Part shown: in pieces, positions 37,614 to 50,152 of the stretch | Numbering within the stretch: the first letter of the stretch is position 1 | Layout of the letters: each line of letters begins with the position of its first letter | From: Spirodela intermedia | Taxonomy: Eukaryota; Streptophyta; Magnoliopsida; Alismatales; Araceae | Direction: 5' to 3' | Length of the DNA stretch: 64,000 bases | Assembly: GCA_902729315.2 (NCBI GenBank) | Contig: LR746270.1 | Span: forward strand, 7,759,221 to 7,823,220 | Notes under the pieces: model-generated | Databases searched by the model: none | What the model was told of the DNA's origin: nothing | The model's input: the letters and a program-made list of their open reading frames with translations, nothing else | Translations under genes and position numbers: made by a program

Positions 37614-38749
37614 CGACATAACTTAGTAGTTGTATAATAAATCACATAAATTTAAAATTTATAAAATTAGATAATATCAATTTTTAGATTTTAGATATCA
37701 ATAAAGTGGGTTGTTGAATCATCTCCAACAGTAGTCACCTGATGAAACAAAATAATAATAATTTTGCAACTCTCTAGTAACTATCACTCAACAAAAATAA
37801 AGGTGGGGTGTATCTTAATAAACTTCATCCTTAGGTCCATGCAGCAAGAAGAGGCTCTTCATCACATTTGGTATGCTCTTAAGAGGTGGTAACTCGTCTC
37901 CTAACGAATTGTTATCTTCTTAACAACGACTTATTTGTCGATCATCAAAAATAATTTACTCAATAGATCTACAATCCTTTTATTCAAAATCGTTCAATAA
38001 TTTTAGTACTGATGTGTCACAAATCGTATTGACAAGATTTTCGGTGATGATTAAGTGATTCTAACAACTTAATTTTTTATTAAAAAAATAAATAAATTGA
38101 TTTAATATAATAAAAATATGAGTTTTGGCTCTAGTAGGATCCAAATCTTTGTCAGTTGCTTGCCTACATGAGAGAAAGTAAAATAAGTATGTGAATACCT
38201 TTATAAAATGACGTAATAAAAGTATCTCTTTCTAATAAATCAAAGATATTTTAGGTATTAAAATTATTAAAATCTTTTGAGAGGCTATGACTATCAATTT
38301 AGTCTCATATTGATTATATGCCTAGTTTTGAGGTAGATATATAGTAATACGAGATTTGATAATCAATGTGTCTCTTTCTCTTATGTGTACGACCACTCCT
38401 TACTCCATGCTTGACTAGCCACCAATAATGTCGAAGAGTGATGCACACATGCCTTCTACTAATCTGTCTTTAGTCGCTCAAGCCCTACTTGCGACTTCAC
38501 TTGACTAGATGATCAATTCTCTCTTTTTCTATCTTTTTATTTTATTTTATTTTTCTTCATTTATCTCAAAAATAAGATAATAAAAAATATATAAATTCAC
38601 ATATAATCACATAATTAGCCAAAAAATGATATTAATTAATTAAAAACTAATTTTCACAATTTAACATAAATCTAAATTTATTTCTCATGAGTTACAATTA
38701 AAACTATATTATTAATTAATAATTCACTCATGATAATAAAGATTTATCG
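37614..38749 (-). mobile_element. Solo LTR of family R (copy R3)
   Basis: Flanked by a perfect 5-bp duplication ATAAG (37609-37613 and 38750-38754). The ends read CGACATAACTTAG and GATTTATCG, the family TG...CA after transitions. It contains the P-like module at about 38330-38520 but lacks part of the segment next to its left end. Confidence 0.8.
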
Positions 38750-39059
38750 ATAAGGGAGAATAGTCTAAACCTAGAGAGGTAGGGGATCCTCTTGAATCCC
38801 ATTCCCACCACTCCTCTCCTTCACCTTTGTTCTAATAGAATTTTCATTTTCACATTCTATCAACACTACATTGTCTAAGTTTACTAAATCAATATTGTTG
38901 ATTTTTTTTCCCTTGATTTGTTTTGATCCAATCTTTCTAAAGAGGATAATATCATTGTCATTAGAGCCAATGATCTTAGAATCACACAACATGACACCAA
39001 AGATAGCAAACATCTAATTTGAAGCTCTAACAACAGTCAGTTGAAACCTACAAGCATAT

Positions 39060-41015
39060 TAATGAAGGATGGTGAAGATATACGAAACTCACAAGAAGAA
39101 TATACAAATCTGATGGTGAACTCCTACAGAACATGCAATAGTTTCAATTTATAGTAAGTGCTTGTCTAGGTGTGTTGGAAAATAAGGAGACTACTAATTC
39201 ACAATCAGCAGCACTATTCCATCAATCTCAAATAGAATGTCAACTAGAGGTACAATCCTCCATGCATCTTCAATAAACTATACCAAGTGAGCCTACCAAA
39301 TACCAATATTTCAAGGTGAAAATCAACAAGGCTATGTACGATGTATTGAACAATTATTTAAGTTAAACAAGGTAGATGAACAACTCCAATTGGTAGTTGA
39401 ATGGCATTGTAGTTGAATGGTATTTATGGAAGGACAATAGGTATTAATTCCATAATTGGCAAGAACTCAAGATTCAATTGGAAAAATATTTAGAGACCAT
39501 TATCTTGGGCAACACCTTTCAGAGATTTTTAAATATTTAACATGATCATATGCTCACATAATACATGACAAAATATGAATGCATATCTACTTAGCTGCCC
39601 AAACTTCAAGATATTGCAATGGATAACACACATGTCAAGGGATTAAAAACTGACATCTAGGTAGAGCTGGCTTGCATGAAACTAGAGTATGGATGGATAT
39701 TATGGATGCATCAGTGGAGGCAAAAGTAATGAATCTACAACCTATAAGACACATAGGATAATCATCTTCCCAAATTATCTTGACAAGGCACATTTACTCT
39801 ATTTAAAGTTGCTGACAATCATTCTTCTTCTTTACCAAGAACTAGCAAATGCAATAAGGCTGCAAACACTTCTAACTACCTTGGATGGCACTCCAAGAGC
39901 ATCCCCATGCTTCAAGTAATAGGGAAATACTCCTAGAACGGTAGACAGATCACTCTCATAGATGTAGAATATCATAGTTGCCATGAAAGAGACCTTTGTT
40001 TACAATATGAAAAAACATTCAGATCAAGACACCATTGCAAAAAGAACTTCAGATTCTGATTTTTCATGAAGAATTCCATGAAAAAAAAAATAAAAAAATA
40101 CATATATATATATAGATATATATATGAAACCAACACCCACAAGAAGAGACATTATTCACAATACAAGTGTCTCTTAATTAGTGGTGGGACTCACCCAAAC
40201 ATGAACCATGAAAATGAAAGGAATTCTTCAAGGGCAAGATGTCATGATTTTGATTGATTTAGGTGCGACACATAACTACCTATGCTTGGAATTATGCACA
40301 TGACTCTATTTACCTCTTTACAAAGTAGTGAATTATGGTATTAATATAGTAAATGATCAGTCCCTATGAAGAAAAGGCCTATACAATGACATTTCCCAAG
40401 AGGTTCAAGGTTTAGTTATAAGACAAGATATTTTGCTACTCATTCTAAGAAATACAAATGTTATAGTTGGAATGCAGTGGCTGAGTTTGGTGGGATGGAT
40501 GCATGTCAATTGGGGAAAATTGATTATGAAATTTCCAAATTAGATTTGAAATCAATATACTATCAAATTCACATGAAGGAGATAGATGTTTCAAAAACAG
40601 CATTCAAAACCTTCGATGGGCATATGAATTTTTTTTTATTGTTCTAGCTACAAATAGCCTTCGGATAAATGTTAAGAAGCGTCAGTTTGCCCACCACTCT
40701 ATTCAATATCTGGGTCACTAGATATCAAATGAGGGAGTTGCTGCAGATAACGGCAAGATTTCTGCAATGCTTGACTGATCTCCCCACAAGAACATTGGCA
40801 AGTTGAGAGAATTTCTTGGGCTCGCAAGCTAGTATACAAAATTTGTTGCTAACTATGCTTCCATTACATAGCCCCTTACTCACCTACTCAAGAAATTCTT
40901 ATGACTAGAGTCGACTCTCAAATATCATATGCCTGACTTAAAAAGATGATGACGACCACTCCAGTATTAGCTTTGCCCAATTTCTCACTTCGTGCTAGAG
41001 GCAGATGCTTCAAGA
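39060..41015 (+). pseudogene. Ty3/gypsy remnant (gag, protease, RT)
   Basis: Plus-strand pieces in the expected order. Gag near 39295-39640 (IPIFQGENQQGYVRCIEQLF, then GLKTDI). Protease near 40215-40280 (DVMILIDLGATHNY, with Leu for the usual Ser/Thr). The protease tail at 40470-40530 (VGMQWLSLVGWMHVNWGKL). RT at 40545 (LDLKSIYYQIHMKE, KTAFKTFDGHM) and 40670-40870 (YLGH, REFLGLAS). The RT/RNase H junction at 40950-41010 (MTTTPVLALPNFS, LEADAS). Most of RT including its catalytic box is deleted, and stops abound. RNase H and integrase are absent because unrelated sequence begins at about 41015. A different lineage from the Athila remnant. Confidence 0.8.
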
Positions 41016-41019
41016 AGCG

Positions 41020-41450
41020 TATTGCCATCTCCTTCCTCCACTTCTAATTCCGCTTCCACTTCCCCATCCTTGGCCTTCCACTCCTCCCCAGCAATGACAT
41101 CCACAACCGCTCCTTCACTCCCCTTCGTCTTCTTCTGCTTCTTCTTGGCAACACTTCCAAGGCCATCCTCCTCGCCGACCAACACTTCCCTCCTATTCAT
41201 TCCTTGCGGCGGCGGCGGCAGGTGGCGGGTGACAAGCTGACGCCGTCTTCTTCCTCCACTTCTACGTCCCCATCCTCGGCCTTCCACTCCTCCCCGGCCA
41301 CAAAATCCACAGCCGTTCCTTCACACCGTTTCTTCTTGGTGACCCTACCAAGACCCTTCTCTTCGCTGGCCAATGACTCCCCTTCTTCATTACTTCCCTG
41401 TGGCAGCGGCGGCAGGTGGCGGGCAGACGGCGACGTCGATGACACCAATC
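41020..41450. repeat. ~220-bp GC-rich tandem duplication with repeated charged ORF
   Basis: Two units (about 41030-41235 and 41251-41430) share CCTTCCACTCCTCCCC and GGCGGCAGGTGGCGGG. On the minus strand both units encode a similar peptide: VTKKK or VAKKK, then a GEEWKA(E/K)DG(D/E)VE segment rich in Glu. The minus ORFs are 41448-41197 and 41287-40985. The peptide is not recognised; it may be captured host sequence. Confidence 0.6.
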
Positions 41451-42110
41451 TGAGAGCAGCCAGCCAGTGGGAAAGGAGGCTTCGAATGGCCCAAATTACC
41501 CTGCTGCCAGAGATGGATATTTACAGGAGGGGGTGCACGGTAGGGGGTGAGGGCCTCTCCCTCCCAAAGGAGTGGGACTACTGCCATCGCTGGAGGACTG
41601 ATGTAGGTGAATTGAGCTAGCCCTCCCTAGAGCTGGCTGCCACAGCACTATCGATGCATGAAAGAACTTGATGTCTTGGCCAGTAGCTAGATTTTACCTC
41701 TTTCCTACGCTCTCCCTATTATTTTTCTCTTATTTAGTAGATGTGTTGTTTGTCACATCGAATATCTTTCTAATGAACGCCTATACCTGACATAAAAACT
41801 TGCATCCAAAAAAGTATTTAATAGATAATTTCCACTGTTTTGATTTTTAGACTTTAATTTGTTGAGATTTATACGTCATGGGTACAAAATTCCTTTACTT
41901 AAATATTATCATATATTACTCTTTTCATTATGAAAACACTTAATGCTACTAAAAGTCAACAATAAACAACAGATTTCTCATGCAGCTGAACCAGGGGAAC
42001 CGGAGATGGCTCCAGAACGGATCAGAACGCGAGACACCAGTAGAAGGCGAGCCAGTCCCCATTCCAGAAGCATGGAGCCTATATAACTCCCGATCAGCGA
42101 GAAAAAAGTA
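41451..42110. other. Intergenic sequence, mixed GC, no gene recognised
   Basis: A TATATAA string at about 42079 precedes the tandem repeat that follows, but no transcript can be assigned. Confidence 0.35.
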
Positions 42111-42248
42111 TTACCTGCTGTAAGGGAGAAGGTAGGAAGAAAGAAGTACCAGAGTCTTACCTGCTGTAAGGGAGAAGGTAGGAAGAAAGAAGTACCAGAG
42201 TCTTACCTGCTGTAAGGGAGAAGGTAGGAAGAAAGAAGTACCAGAGTC
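42111..42248. repeat. 46-bp tandem repeat, three perfect copies
   Basis: The unit begins TTACCTGCTGTAAGGGAG and ends GTACCAGAGTC; copies start at 42111, 42157 and 42203. A fourth, diverged start (TTAACTGCTCTAGGGG) follows at 42249. Confidence 0.95.
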
Positions 42249-43548
42249 TTAACTGCTCTAGGGGTTACCATAGAGTCTCACCCACTCCAAGGGTGGTATT
42301 GAGTTTGACACGCTCTAATCGTCGTTATCTTCCCCTCCCTTCTAGCCTCATCCTCGTTGCTCCCCGTTCTTCCACCCTCCTTACTCTCCCGTGTTCCTAC
42401 GTCCTTCCTGAGACATACCTGGGCTACTCATGTTTCTCTCCCTCTCCCACGTCGTGTCTCTTCCCTCCTGCAACCTCCCTTGTACTTTACTGTGAGTCAA
42501 CAGCAACTGTTCCGCCCGCAATACTCTCGTGTCACCATTTCCCTCCTCCTCGGCCAGATCCGACGGTGCAGGAGTCTATCGCGTCGTGACATCTTCGCGG
42601 CGTCTCTCTCTCTCTCGCACAGCGGTCCGGTTATTATCCTATCCATCCGGACTCATCATCTTGATGAACGCCCTGTGCATTCCAAGTTCGAGCAAGAGGG
42701 TTTTCGTATCCTTAGATTAAAAAAACCAGAAGAGGCATGTTTATTCGTACAACTTAGTACAATACCTAGCATCATACAAGTAGTTATTGCCAGTCCTTTT
42801 AATGAACACTATAGTAAGGAAGAACTCACCGGGTCGCATGAGCAATTTAGTGATAGTAGTGAGCTTCACAAGTTCACACAAGTTATGGCTCTTTTCCCTT
42901 GAGATTCCACGTAGCAGTTCCCTGTCATCCCATATGATTCCTATTGAGCAATTATAACATTAAAAAATAGATTTTGTTAATTTAAAAAATTCAGTATTAT
43001 CGTCATAATTGTTCTTTGGAAGCATACAATGCAGTGACAGTTGACGTTGTTGTCAACTTCCAATCGATAACTTCCAGAATCAAATAAGATGGTAAATTCT
43101 AGTAATGTTCAATCGTACGTACTCGTGTATACTGTATCTTCTTAAAAAAGACTAGTATTCCGTGAATTTTTTTAGGTCAATGATGTTATTTTTCCCATTT
43201 ATTACGGGATGGGTACCTAGAGTTGCAAAAGTAAAGATCTTGGCAAAATTTATGCCGAAGCATGCGTGTTTCTAGTGCAGTCTCTTCAGGATCTTGATTT
43301 TTTCTGTTTTCGCTGTAAAAGTGTTGAACAATCTTGGTTTTCTGATAGAGAAACTATCGGTTAATGGGAGAAGAAGAAGGTTTGTTTGAGCTGTACTGGA
43401 AAGAAGATACCAAATCCGCTGAAGCGGAAATCGTGAGCGTAGTTTCGTGTGTTGGGGGGAGGGTAAGGGCAGTTCTTCTCCCTGTCGGCTTCTTCCCGAC
43501 GGATCATTGCAGGTTGGATAGGGGGGAAGTGCAGTTCGGAGGGCGAGG
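42249..43548 (+). other. Upstream region of the SDR gene; no recognised CDS
   Basis: Contains a C/T-rich 42.3-42.6 kb stretch with overlapping plus-strand ORFs up to 181 codons (42357-42902) that I do not recognise. They are Ser/Leu/Pro-rich in the part where two frames are open at once, so they may be fortuitous. A short ORF at 43364-43552 overlaps the SDR start by 4 nt and could act as an upstream ORF. Confidence 0.35.
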
Positions 43549-46023
43549 ATGAGTGGTAAGGTTGTGTGCGTCACCGGCGCCTCGGGGTACATCGCCTCAT
43601 GGCTCGTTAAGCTACTCCTCCAGAAGGGTTACGCCGTCAAGGGATCCGTGCGTGATCCAGGTGAGGAAACCTATGTTATGCGGTCTATTTTTCCAATTTA
43701 CAATGTTCTGGCGATAATAATATAGTGCGGCGCCTTCCGTCGCGTGTAAGCCCGGAGATGGTCACAGAATTTTTGCTCGGGAGTTTCCTTCTTTACTCTG
43801 CTTTGGGATCAGGACGGGGCTCCGGACCTTTCTGTTCGGTTGCATCCTGGCCTTTTCTGCGTTGAATCTGATGATGAACACTACTTACCTCTTTTGTTCT
43901 TTCGAACTTTCTTTTTAGTCGCTGTTTTACACCTGATTTTGGCATCAATTAATGAGATGGAGTTTTAGATTCGAACTCGCGGTAAAAACAAAAGGGATGA
44001 ATAGGAGCAGAAAAATAAGTTGATAATACACTGGTTGAAGAGAGTCTAAACAAGACTTATCCTTACAGATTATCAGTCTACAGATTGGGTGACTCGCAGG
44101 CAGGCCCAACAGCTCTCCTTGGAGATTATTTGATTTTTTTTAATGATTATTACCATCGTTTTGTCACTTTACTCGTGATAAGTACTCATTTTCATTCACT
44201 TGGAATCTAGCTCCGGAGGTTTCATAGTCTGTGGAGCCAGATTTGATGCATCTAGGGGCCGTAACAGTTCTCAAACTGTGCCTTTACTAAACATGTTCCT
44301 AATAGTATCCTATGCTATCTGTCTGGGGTTATTTCGTCGTATGCATACTTTTCTGTTTTCCAACTATCCGCCAACAGTCAGTAGAGCATTTCTGCCTTGA
44401 ACCCTGACAGATTTTTTTTATATTCTCTAACCTATGTTGCAATAGATATCTTAGCTCTGTGCATTCATGGACATGTGGCAATAGATATCTTAGCTCTGTG
44501 CATTCATGGACATGTGGCAATAGATATCTTAGCTCTGTGCATTCATGGACATGTGGCAATAGATATCTTAGCTCTGTGCATTCATGGACATGTGGCAATA
44601 GTTCCTCGTGTATCTAATGATCATATATTACAATTCATGCATTCCCTATTGATGGGACGCCGTGTAAAGTGCATGAGTGATGGCTTCACGAGTCCAGGTT
44701 AATGTCACCATGCATCATGAGTGATATTTCCCTTTGCCTAGGATCTTTTCTTCCATCAGTTACACCGCTTCTCCTCATGGCTACCAGCTGTATTTTTCTA
44801 GGACCATTCCTTTGATGTGCCTCCGACTTTTTGGATGTTATTGTGGATATTATGAACTTGGGGTGATCCTATGCATCTGCTGAAAGGGATTACACTGGAA
44901 GAATTCACGCCATTTGACATACAAATGTCATGACATTTATAATCAGGACTTGGAAGTTTGTCCTAGCTCCATGAGACACTGGACATTGGAGTTTCTAGGT
45001 TCAGCGTCTATAAGGATAAGAGATACATTTTCTACGATTGAGAAGAATATGACATAATATCTCCAAACTTATCTTTTTCTGACATTTTACCTCTGCCTCT
45101 GTGTTTGTGTTTTTTTATTTGTCTCGTGAGTTATGGTTGCACTTTTGATTAATTCTTCAAGCCAAAAACAGAAAGAACAGCTCAACTCAAGTGGAGCTTA
45201 TACAAAGCAAATACAATTATCTTGAACCAGAAAGAAGATAATACCTCAGCTCCACGTTACACAAGCATATCCTTATTTTACATTCTTGGGATCCTTTGAA
45301 TCATATCATATAGAGCAATTCTTTATGAGTTCAAGATTCCATCTTTCAGATACGGAGAATTTTTTGGTTGTCTGTCATTTCCTAATTCCAATTCCACGAG
45401 AGGCAGAGACGCTTACATCCATCTCACTCTCTGGATGCAAAATTTTCCTAGCCAGGGAACCTTCACTAAAAGTTTGAAAAAGTATATTTCCCTTGGTCTC
45501 TGATGCGGACAAGTCAGAATTGGCATCAGTTTCTGTTAATCCTTAAGATGGGTTTTGCTCATTGAGAGAGCAGAAAAATTGGCCAACACTTTGGACTTCT
45601 TCAATGGTCAGTCAAAGGAATCATTAAATGTTTTAGCATAAGTAATGTTGTACTTTTCATGCTCTGTTGCTGTTTCCCTCTTTCCTTCTGCATAGTTTAC
45701 TTTCCTCTGTGGGATACATTTTTATGTAAACTGATCCCCACTGATATTAATGCGGTCTGGCCATGCATTCATTTTACTTTTTAAAAATGTGATTCCCTTG
45801 TTGTTTATCCACTCAAATTTTTTAATTCTGTACATTTTTTGATATGATATTTCAGAAGAGCCTAAGAAAACTGAGCATTTGCGTCAACTAGAGGGTGCCA
45901 ATGAAAGGCTACATCTACTAAAGGGAAACTTATTGGAAGGGTTCATTTGATACGGTTGTTGATGAGTGTGAATGTGTCTTCCATATAGCATCGCCTTTCT
46001 TTAATGCTGTCAGAGATCCACAG
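43549..46023 (+). pseudogene. Extended-SDR reductase, cinnamoyl-CoA/phenylacetaldehyde reductase-like, exons 1-2 only
   Basis: Exon 1 is 43549-43660 and exon 2 is 45856-46023, with a GTGAGG donor and TTTCAG acceptor. Exon 1 encodes 37 residues with the NAD(P)-binding motif [12 protein letters not shown] and the end VKGSVRDP. Exon 2 gives PKKTEHLRQLEGANERLHLL and then, after a +1 shift near 45939-45943, SFDTVVDECECVFHIASPFF to RDPQ. These are hallmarks of the plant CCR/DFR-like extended SDR family, which reduces CoA esters, aldehydes or ketones with NADPH in the cytosol. In the unshifted frame a TGA occurs at 45948-45950. No later exons (catalytic YxxxK) are seen in the remaining 18 kb. It is either a truncated pseudogene or a gene with a very long TE-filled intron plus an assembly indel; I favour pseudogene. 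Confidence 0.75.
44439..44594. repeat. 39-bp tandem repeat, four copies, in SDR intron 1
   Basis: The unit begins GCAATAGATATCTTAGCTC and ends GGACATGTG, repeated four times without visible change. Because 39 is a multiple of three, 13-residue repeats appear in open frames on both strands (44397-44702 plus, 44598-44329 minus). They lie inside the intron and are unlikely to be coding. Confidence 0.95.
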
Positions 46024-49000
46024 GTTAGTGTATATACAATATTTTTCCTTTCTTGTTTTCAACTTGACTGCACTTTTTATTTCTTTTTGCATCATGGTCT
46101 CTGATGATGTCTTTTAATATTTTTTTCTGTGCCCTGCGTAGTCATGTCATTAGGGACATTGATCCGAGACTAAAGGAAAAATTGATCTAAGAATAGAGGT
46201 CTGAACGAATGAGAATTATATGGCTCGTGATTCATAATTTTTAGTGGTAACAGATGTATAAACGCAAATAAGTAATGGTACATAAGTGATCAACGTGTCA
46301 GATCTGGTTTATTGTAAATAGCAGAGAATGATGGCCATTTTGGATATTCCACCCATTATAAGTGAGATTTCTATGTTATGTATGACTGTGACTTGGAGCA
46401 TCTTGGTTGAAATAGACTTCTCTATTTTATAAAGGAAAAAAATCTTCCCAAACTGTGCAGGCTTATTCCAAAACCTACGACCTTTTAGATGTATGTGATA
46501 ATAGATAGACTGATGATTTTTGGTGAAGAGGTAAACAGCTCGATTAATCATTTCATTCAAATATGATCAAGAAGTGATAAGTAGCGAGTGCACCATTTTG
46601 GTGTTTCGATTGAAATACCCCAAATGACATTTTACATGTTCAAAACTCAAACATATTGATAAAAAAGTGTAGATCCATCAGCATTTTTCATTATTTCTTG
46701 CTTTCAGTTCATATTCATTTTCACTGGTCATAGTCCAGTTTCAGACTGGGTCTATAAAAGATTGTAAAGGAAATTATTCATATTACATGAGCAGAAAATA
46801 TTATTGAACATAAAAAATTATAATATTATGGATTATAAGTTGAAAATTATTCAGATAAGAGATGATTCAAAAAAAAGTGAACTAAATTAATTCATTAAAC
46901 CATTTAAAATTTATTGGTTACCACATTGACGTGGTCAAAGGATCATTAAATTTTTGAAAAGTAATGAATAAATGATTAATCCAGCAGATAAGATTCATAC
47001 AAATGAAACAAGTAATTTAGAAGATAAACTCAAATCAATTGATAGAAACCAATAGTATTTGATGTAAACCTGTTTAGTGTTAACTGCAACACACCTTAGA
47101 GAAGGTGTCATACAGCTGCAGGTGGGATGTGCACCATCCAGGCTTTGTTGTTAGTACGGACTAAAAAATAGACTGAACAAATTTCAATAGTGTCACTGTA
47201 ATTGATGTGGCGGCCTTGGCCAAGTGCATGGGTTCAGGATCCATATCCTTTGCAATCAATGAGTGTCATATGGAAGAGAAAGATCTGTTTCAGTGCTCTC
47301 ACTTAAGAAATTGTGTCATCAAATTGACTATGGTAAGAATTAAAAGTTGATCCAAGTATGGCACCTGGTAGGTTTCCCACCTCATGTGCCTGCATAGAGT
47401 GATTTTTATCAATATTCCTTGTTCTACATATGTTCTTTCATTACGACAAGGATTCTTTACGATTATGTAATTTGAAAACAATGTCAGTGCTCCATTTTTT
47501 CATGTAAAACTTCCACCTTGCTGATCAAGGTTATAAATAAGGCTACTATTTGGATCCGTTGTCTAGGCTGCCATGACAAAACCCATCTAGATTGTTACCA
47601 GATTAGCCTTGTTTACTGATCATAGCCATTGCCGTCATTGTACCATCTAGCTAGTCATTTTTCCAGGCAGGTCAAGTCAGGTCCAATCGGCTAGGAATCA
47701 GCTCATCTGAGTTGAATTGCCAATCTCTTCTTGAATATGGATGAATTAGCCAATTCTAGGCATACTTAGGGTGATTGAGTTCAGGAAAATCTTGTCCAAC
47801 AATGATTCCTGAAGTGATCAAATACCACTCTTAGTTGTAGTAAAATGGAGATATTCCAGATAAAATAGAAGACAGAATGTAATTTCATCTAAGTGACCTT
47901 TCCTATTATTGATTCAATAGGTGGTGTCATTTCTGTATATTTTCTTATTGATCCTGGGACATTCTTGAAGGTTTGGATTGAACAGTGCTGTGATTAGTCA
48001 TCCTTGATATTGACTCAAAAAAATGTTGTCAATCTAATCTGAAATTTGTACAAACCAATGTCCCTGAAAGACTATGTACAGGTCAAACAAAGAAGTTTAA
48101 GTCCTTGGGTGAGTATTATAAGTTTTATTCGGTGTTTACATAACTTTATAACATAACTTTATTTAGTTTAACTTGTTTTCTTCTGTCTTTTACAGGGATG
48201 GTTAGTTTGTCTTGTTTGGTCCTTGAGTGGTATCTCTTAATTTCTATCCTCCATAATCTTGTTACTGTTAACTATATCCTTATAATGTTTCCATTCTCTC
48301 AGTATCTTTCATTGAGCAGTGTTCTCAATATGCAATTCATAGGATAACTTTAGGATCTTGTAAGCTTAAGTAGGCTTTTAGGTTTGCAATTTAGGATTTG
48401 TGGAAATTTGTCAAAACCATAATCTTCTTGGTAGTTGACAACCTTAGACTCTGAAGCAACTTGACAAATCTGTTTTTGTTGTATCTCAAAAGTCAGGCAT
48501 TGACACTTTCTCTAATTTCCTGACATTTTTTTTTGCTCTGTGACACTTTTCTCTCATGTAATCCTACATCTTTTAGAGTCAAACTGTTACTTTTGGCTGT
48601 TCACACAGTCTCAAAGTGATTAATTTAGTATTTTCTCATCAAAATCATCAACAACAGGATTTATGTATGTTAAAAACACACAAAAGAAGAGTAAAAAATC
48701 ATGATGTAAGCATATTGTGGCTCTTGTTAAAGTAGTATTTGAAAGGGCAAGAGGTTGAGGTCTTTCATGATCTTGATGAAAGAACGTCACAAATGGTGGT
48801 GTCTAATAAGTCTAATATTGGATACTAGATGAATTTGAATTTCAGGTTGAGTTAAATGACCCTGTTGAGGAGGCTTTCTATTAGACCTTACCACATGATG
48901 TCTTCTTCCTCTTATGTGGACTTGAACCCAACATGACAACGTGGGAACATAAGTCCAATTAAAGAGGACTTTGCATGCACAAATGTAGCAGGGTGCATGT

Positions 49001-49351
49001 TAGCTCTGGAGCTAGCATACATAGTGCCAATTGTTGTGGAGAACACATGCAGCCATGCCATATGTAGATTGGGAGCTTTGTAGTGGTAGCGCAACTAGAC
49101 ATGCCTAGAAATCTAGCTCAATGTACTAAGGCAACTTCCAATTGAAGTTACTTGTCTCTTCTTAGAGTTCCATGACATGATGCTTGAAGTTTTTCTAATG
49201 TGAATACCATCTCAATGTGTATAGACAGCAAAGTTGATGTCAAGTTGACCATGGACCCATAAATATTTATATAATATAAGATGTTATTGATGCACTTATA
49301 AGAACTATGCAAAGAGTTAAAGGAGGGTCACATCTCTTGTTCTTAGATACT
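46024..49351. other. Sequence after SDR exon 2; no exon or gene recognised
   Basis: Starts with a consensus-like GTTAGT donor. I searched by eye for the next SDR exon (a conserved VVTSS-type strand, the YxxxK motif) and found none. Confidence 0.45.
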
Positions 49352-50152
49352 TGACGTGACTTAATCATTGTATAATAAATCACGTAAATTTACATATTTA
49401 TAAAACTAGAAAATACTAATTTTTAGATATTTAAAAATATTATTGAACAAATATATCAACCATAATTTAATAAAATTTTTAAAAATAGTAAAGATTTTTT
49501 AAGTCAATCATAGGGATATAATATAATTTCGGATAATTTTTTAAATATTTTTCAAAGAATATGATTTTTTAATAATTTTTAGACTAAATAATGAAGATAA
49601 AATATATTTAATATTCATAAAAAAAAATAAGAGAGTAGATGTTAGGATGATGTTAGTGACCAGTCGAATGTGAATTGGGTGGAAATAGAGTTTCACATTA
49701 TAATTTTTGTGTAAGTGATTACATATGAATTAATTGGTCAAATTAAGATCTATAAAAGCTAGAAAAAATATAATTTACTAAAAAATTAAACTTTTAATTA
49801 TATGAATTATCATTAAATTAGGTAAAAAATCTTTATTTAGGAGGACCTTGGCATTCGTTGCATCTCATTTTGAAGTCTAGAAAATGAAGCTGTAAATTAA
49901 ATTAGTTAAAAATAGTAAAATAGCATTTTGATGTCACAGTGGTGATATATGGAAATCCTAAGCATTCAAGAAGATTATCGTGTAATGTCTATGGCCTCAA
50001 AGGCTTTCCTTAGATAAGAACGACATAGGTAATTTCTAAATCTTTTTGTAAAATTTATAAATTAATAAAGTGAGTTGACAAATCGTCTCTAGTGACTATC
50101 ACCTGATAGAGCGAAAAAATGATGACTTTATAGATTTTTGATGATTGTCATC
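49352..50152 (-). mobile_element. R family LTR, truncated (copy R4)
   Basis: Begins with the least degraded family end, TGACGTGACTTAATC, and runs parallel to R2 until about 50150. There it is replaced by repeat Q. Confidence 0.65.

Noticed and set aside
42357-42902. 181-aa plus-strand ORF as a gene
   Set aside because: Overlapping frames are open, composition is biased, and no domain is recognised; left as unassigned.
44329-44702. 13-residue repeat proteins on both strands
   Set aside because: Produced by a 39-bp intronic minisatellite; opposite-strand openness shows it is an arithmetic effect of a repeat divisible by three.
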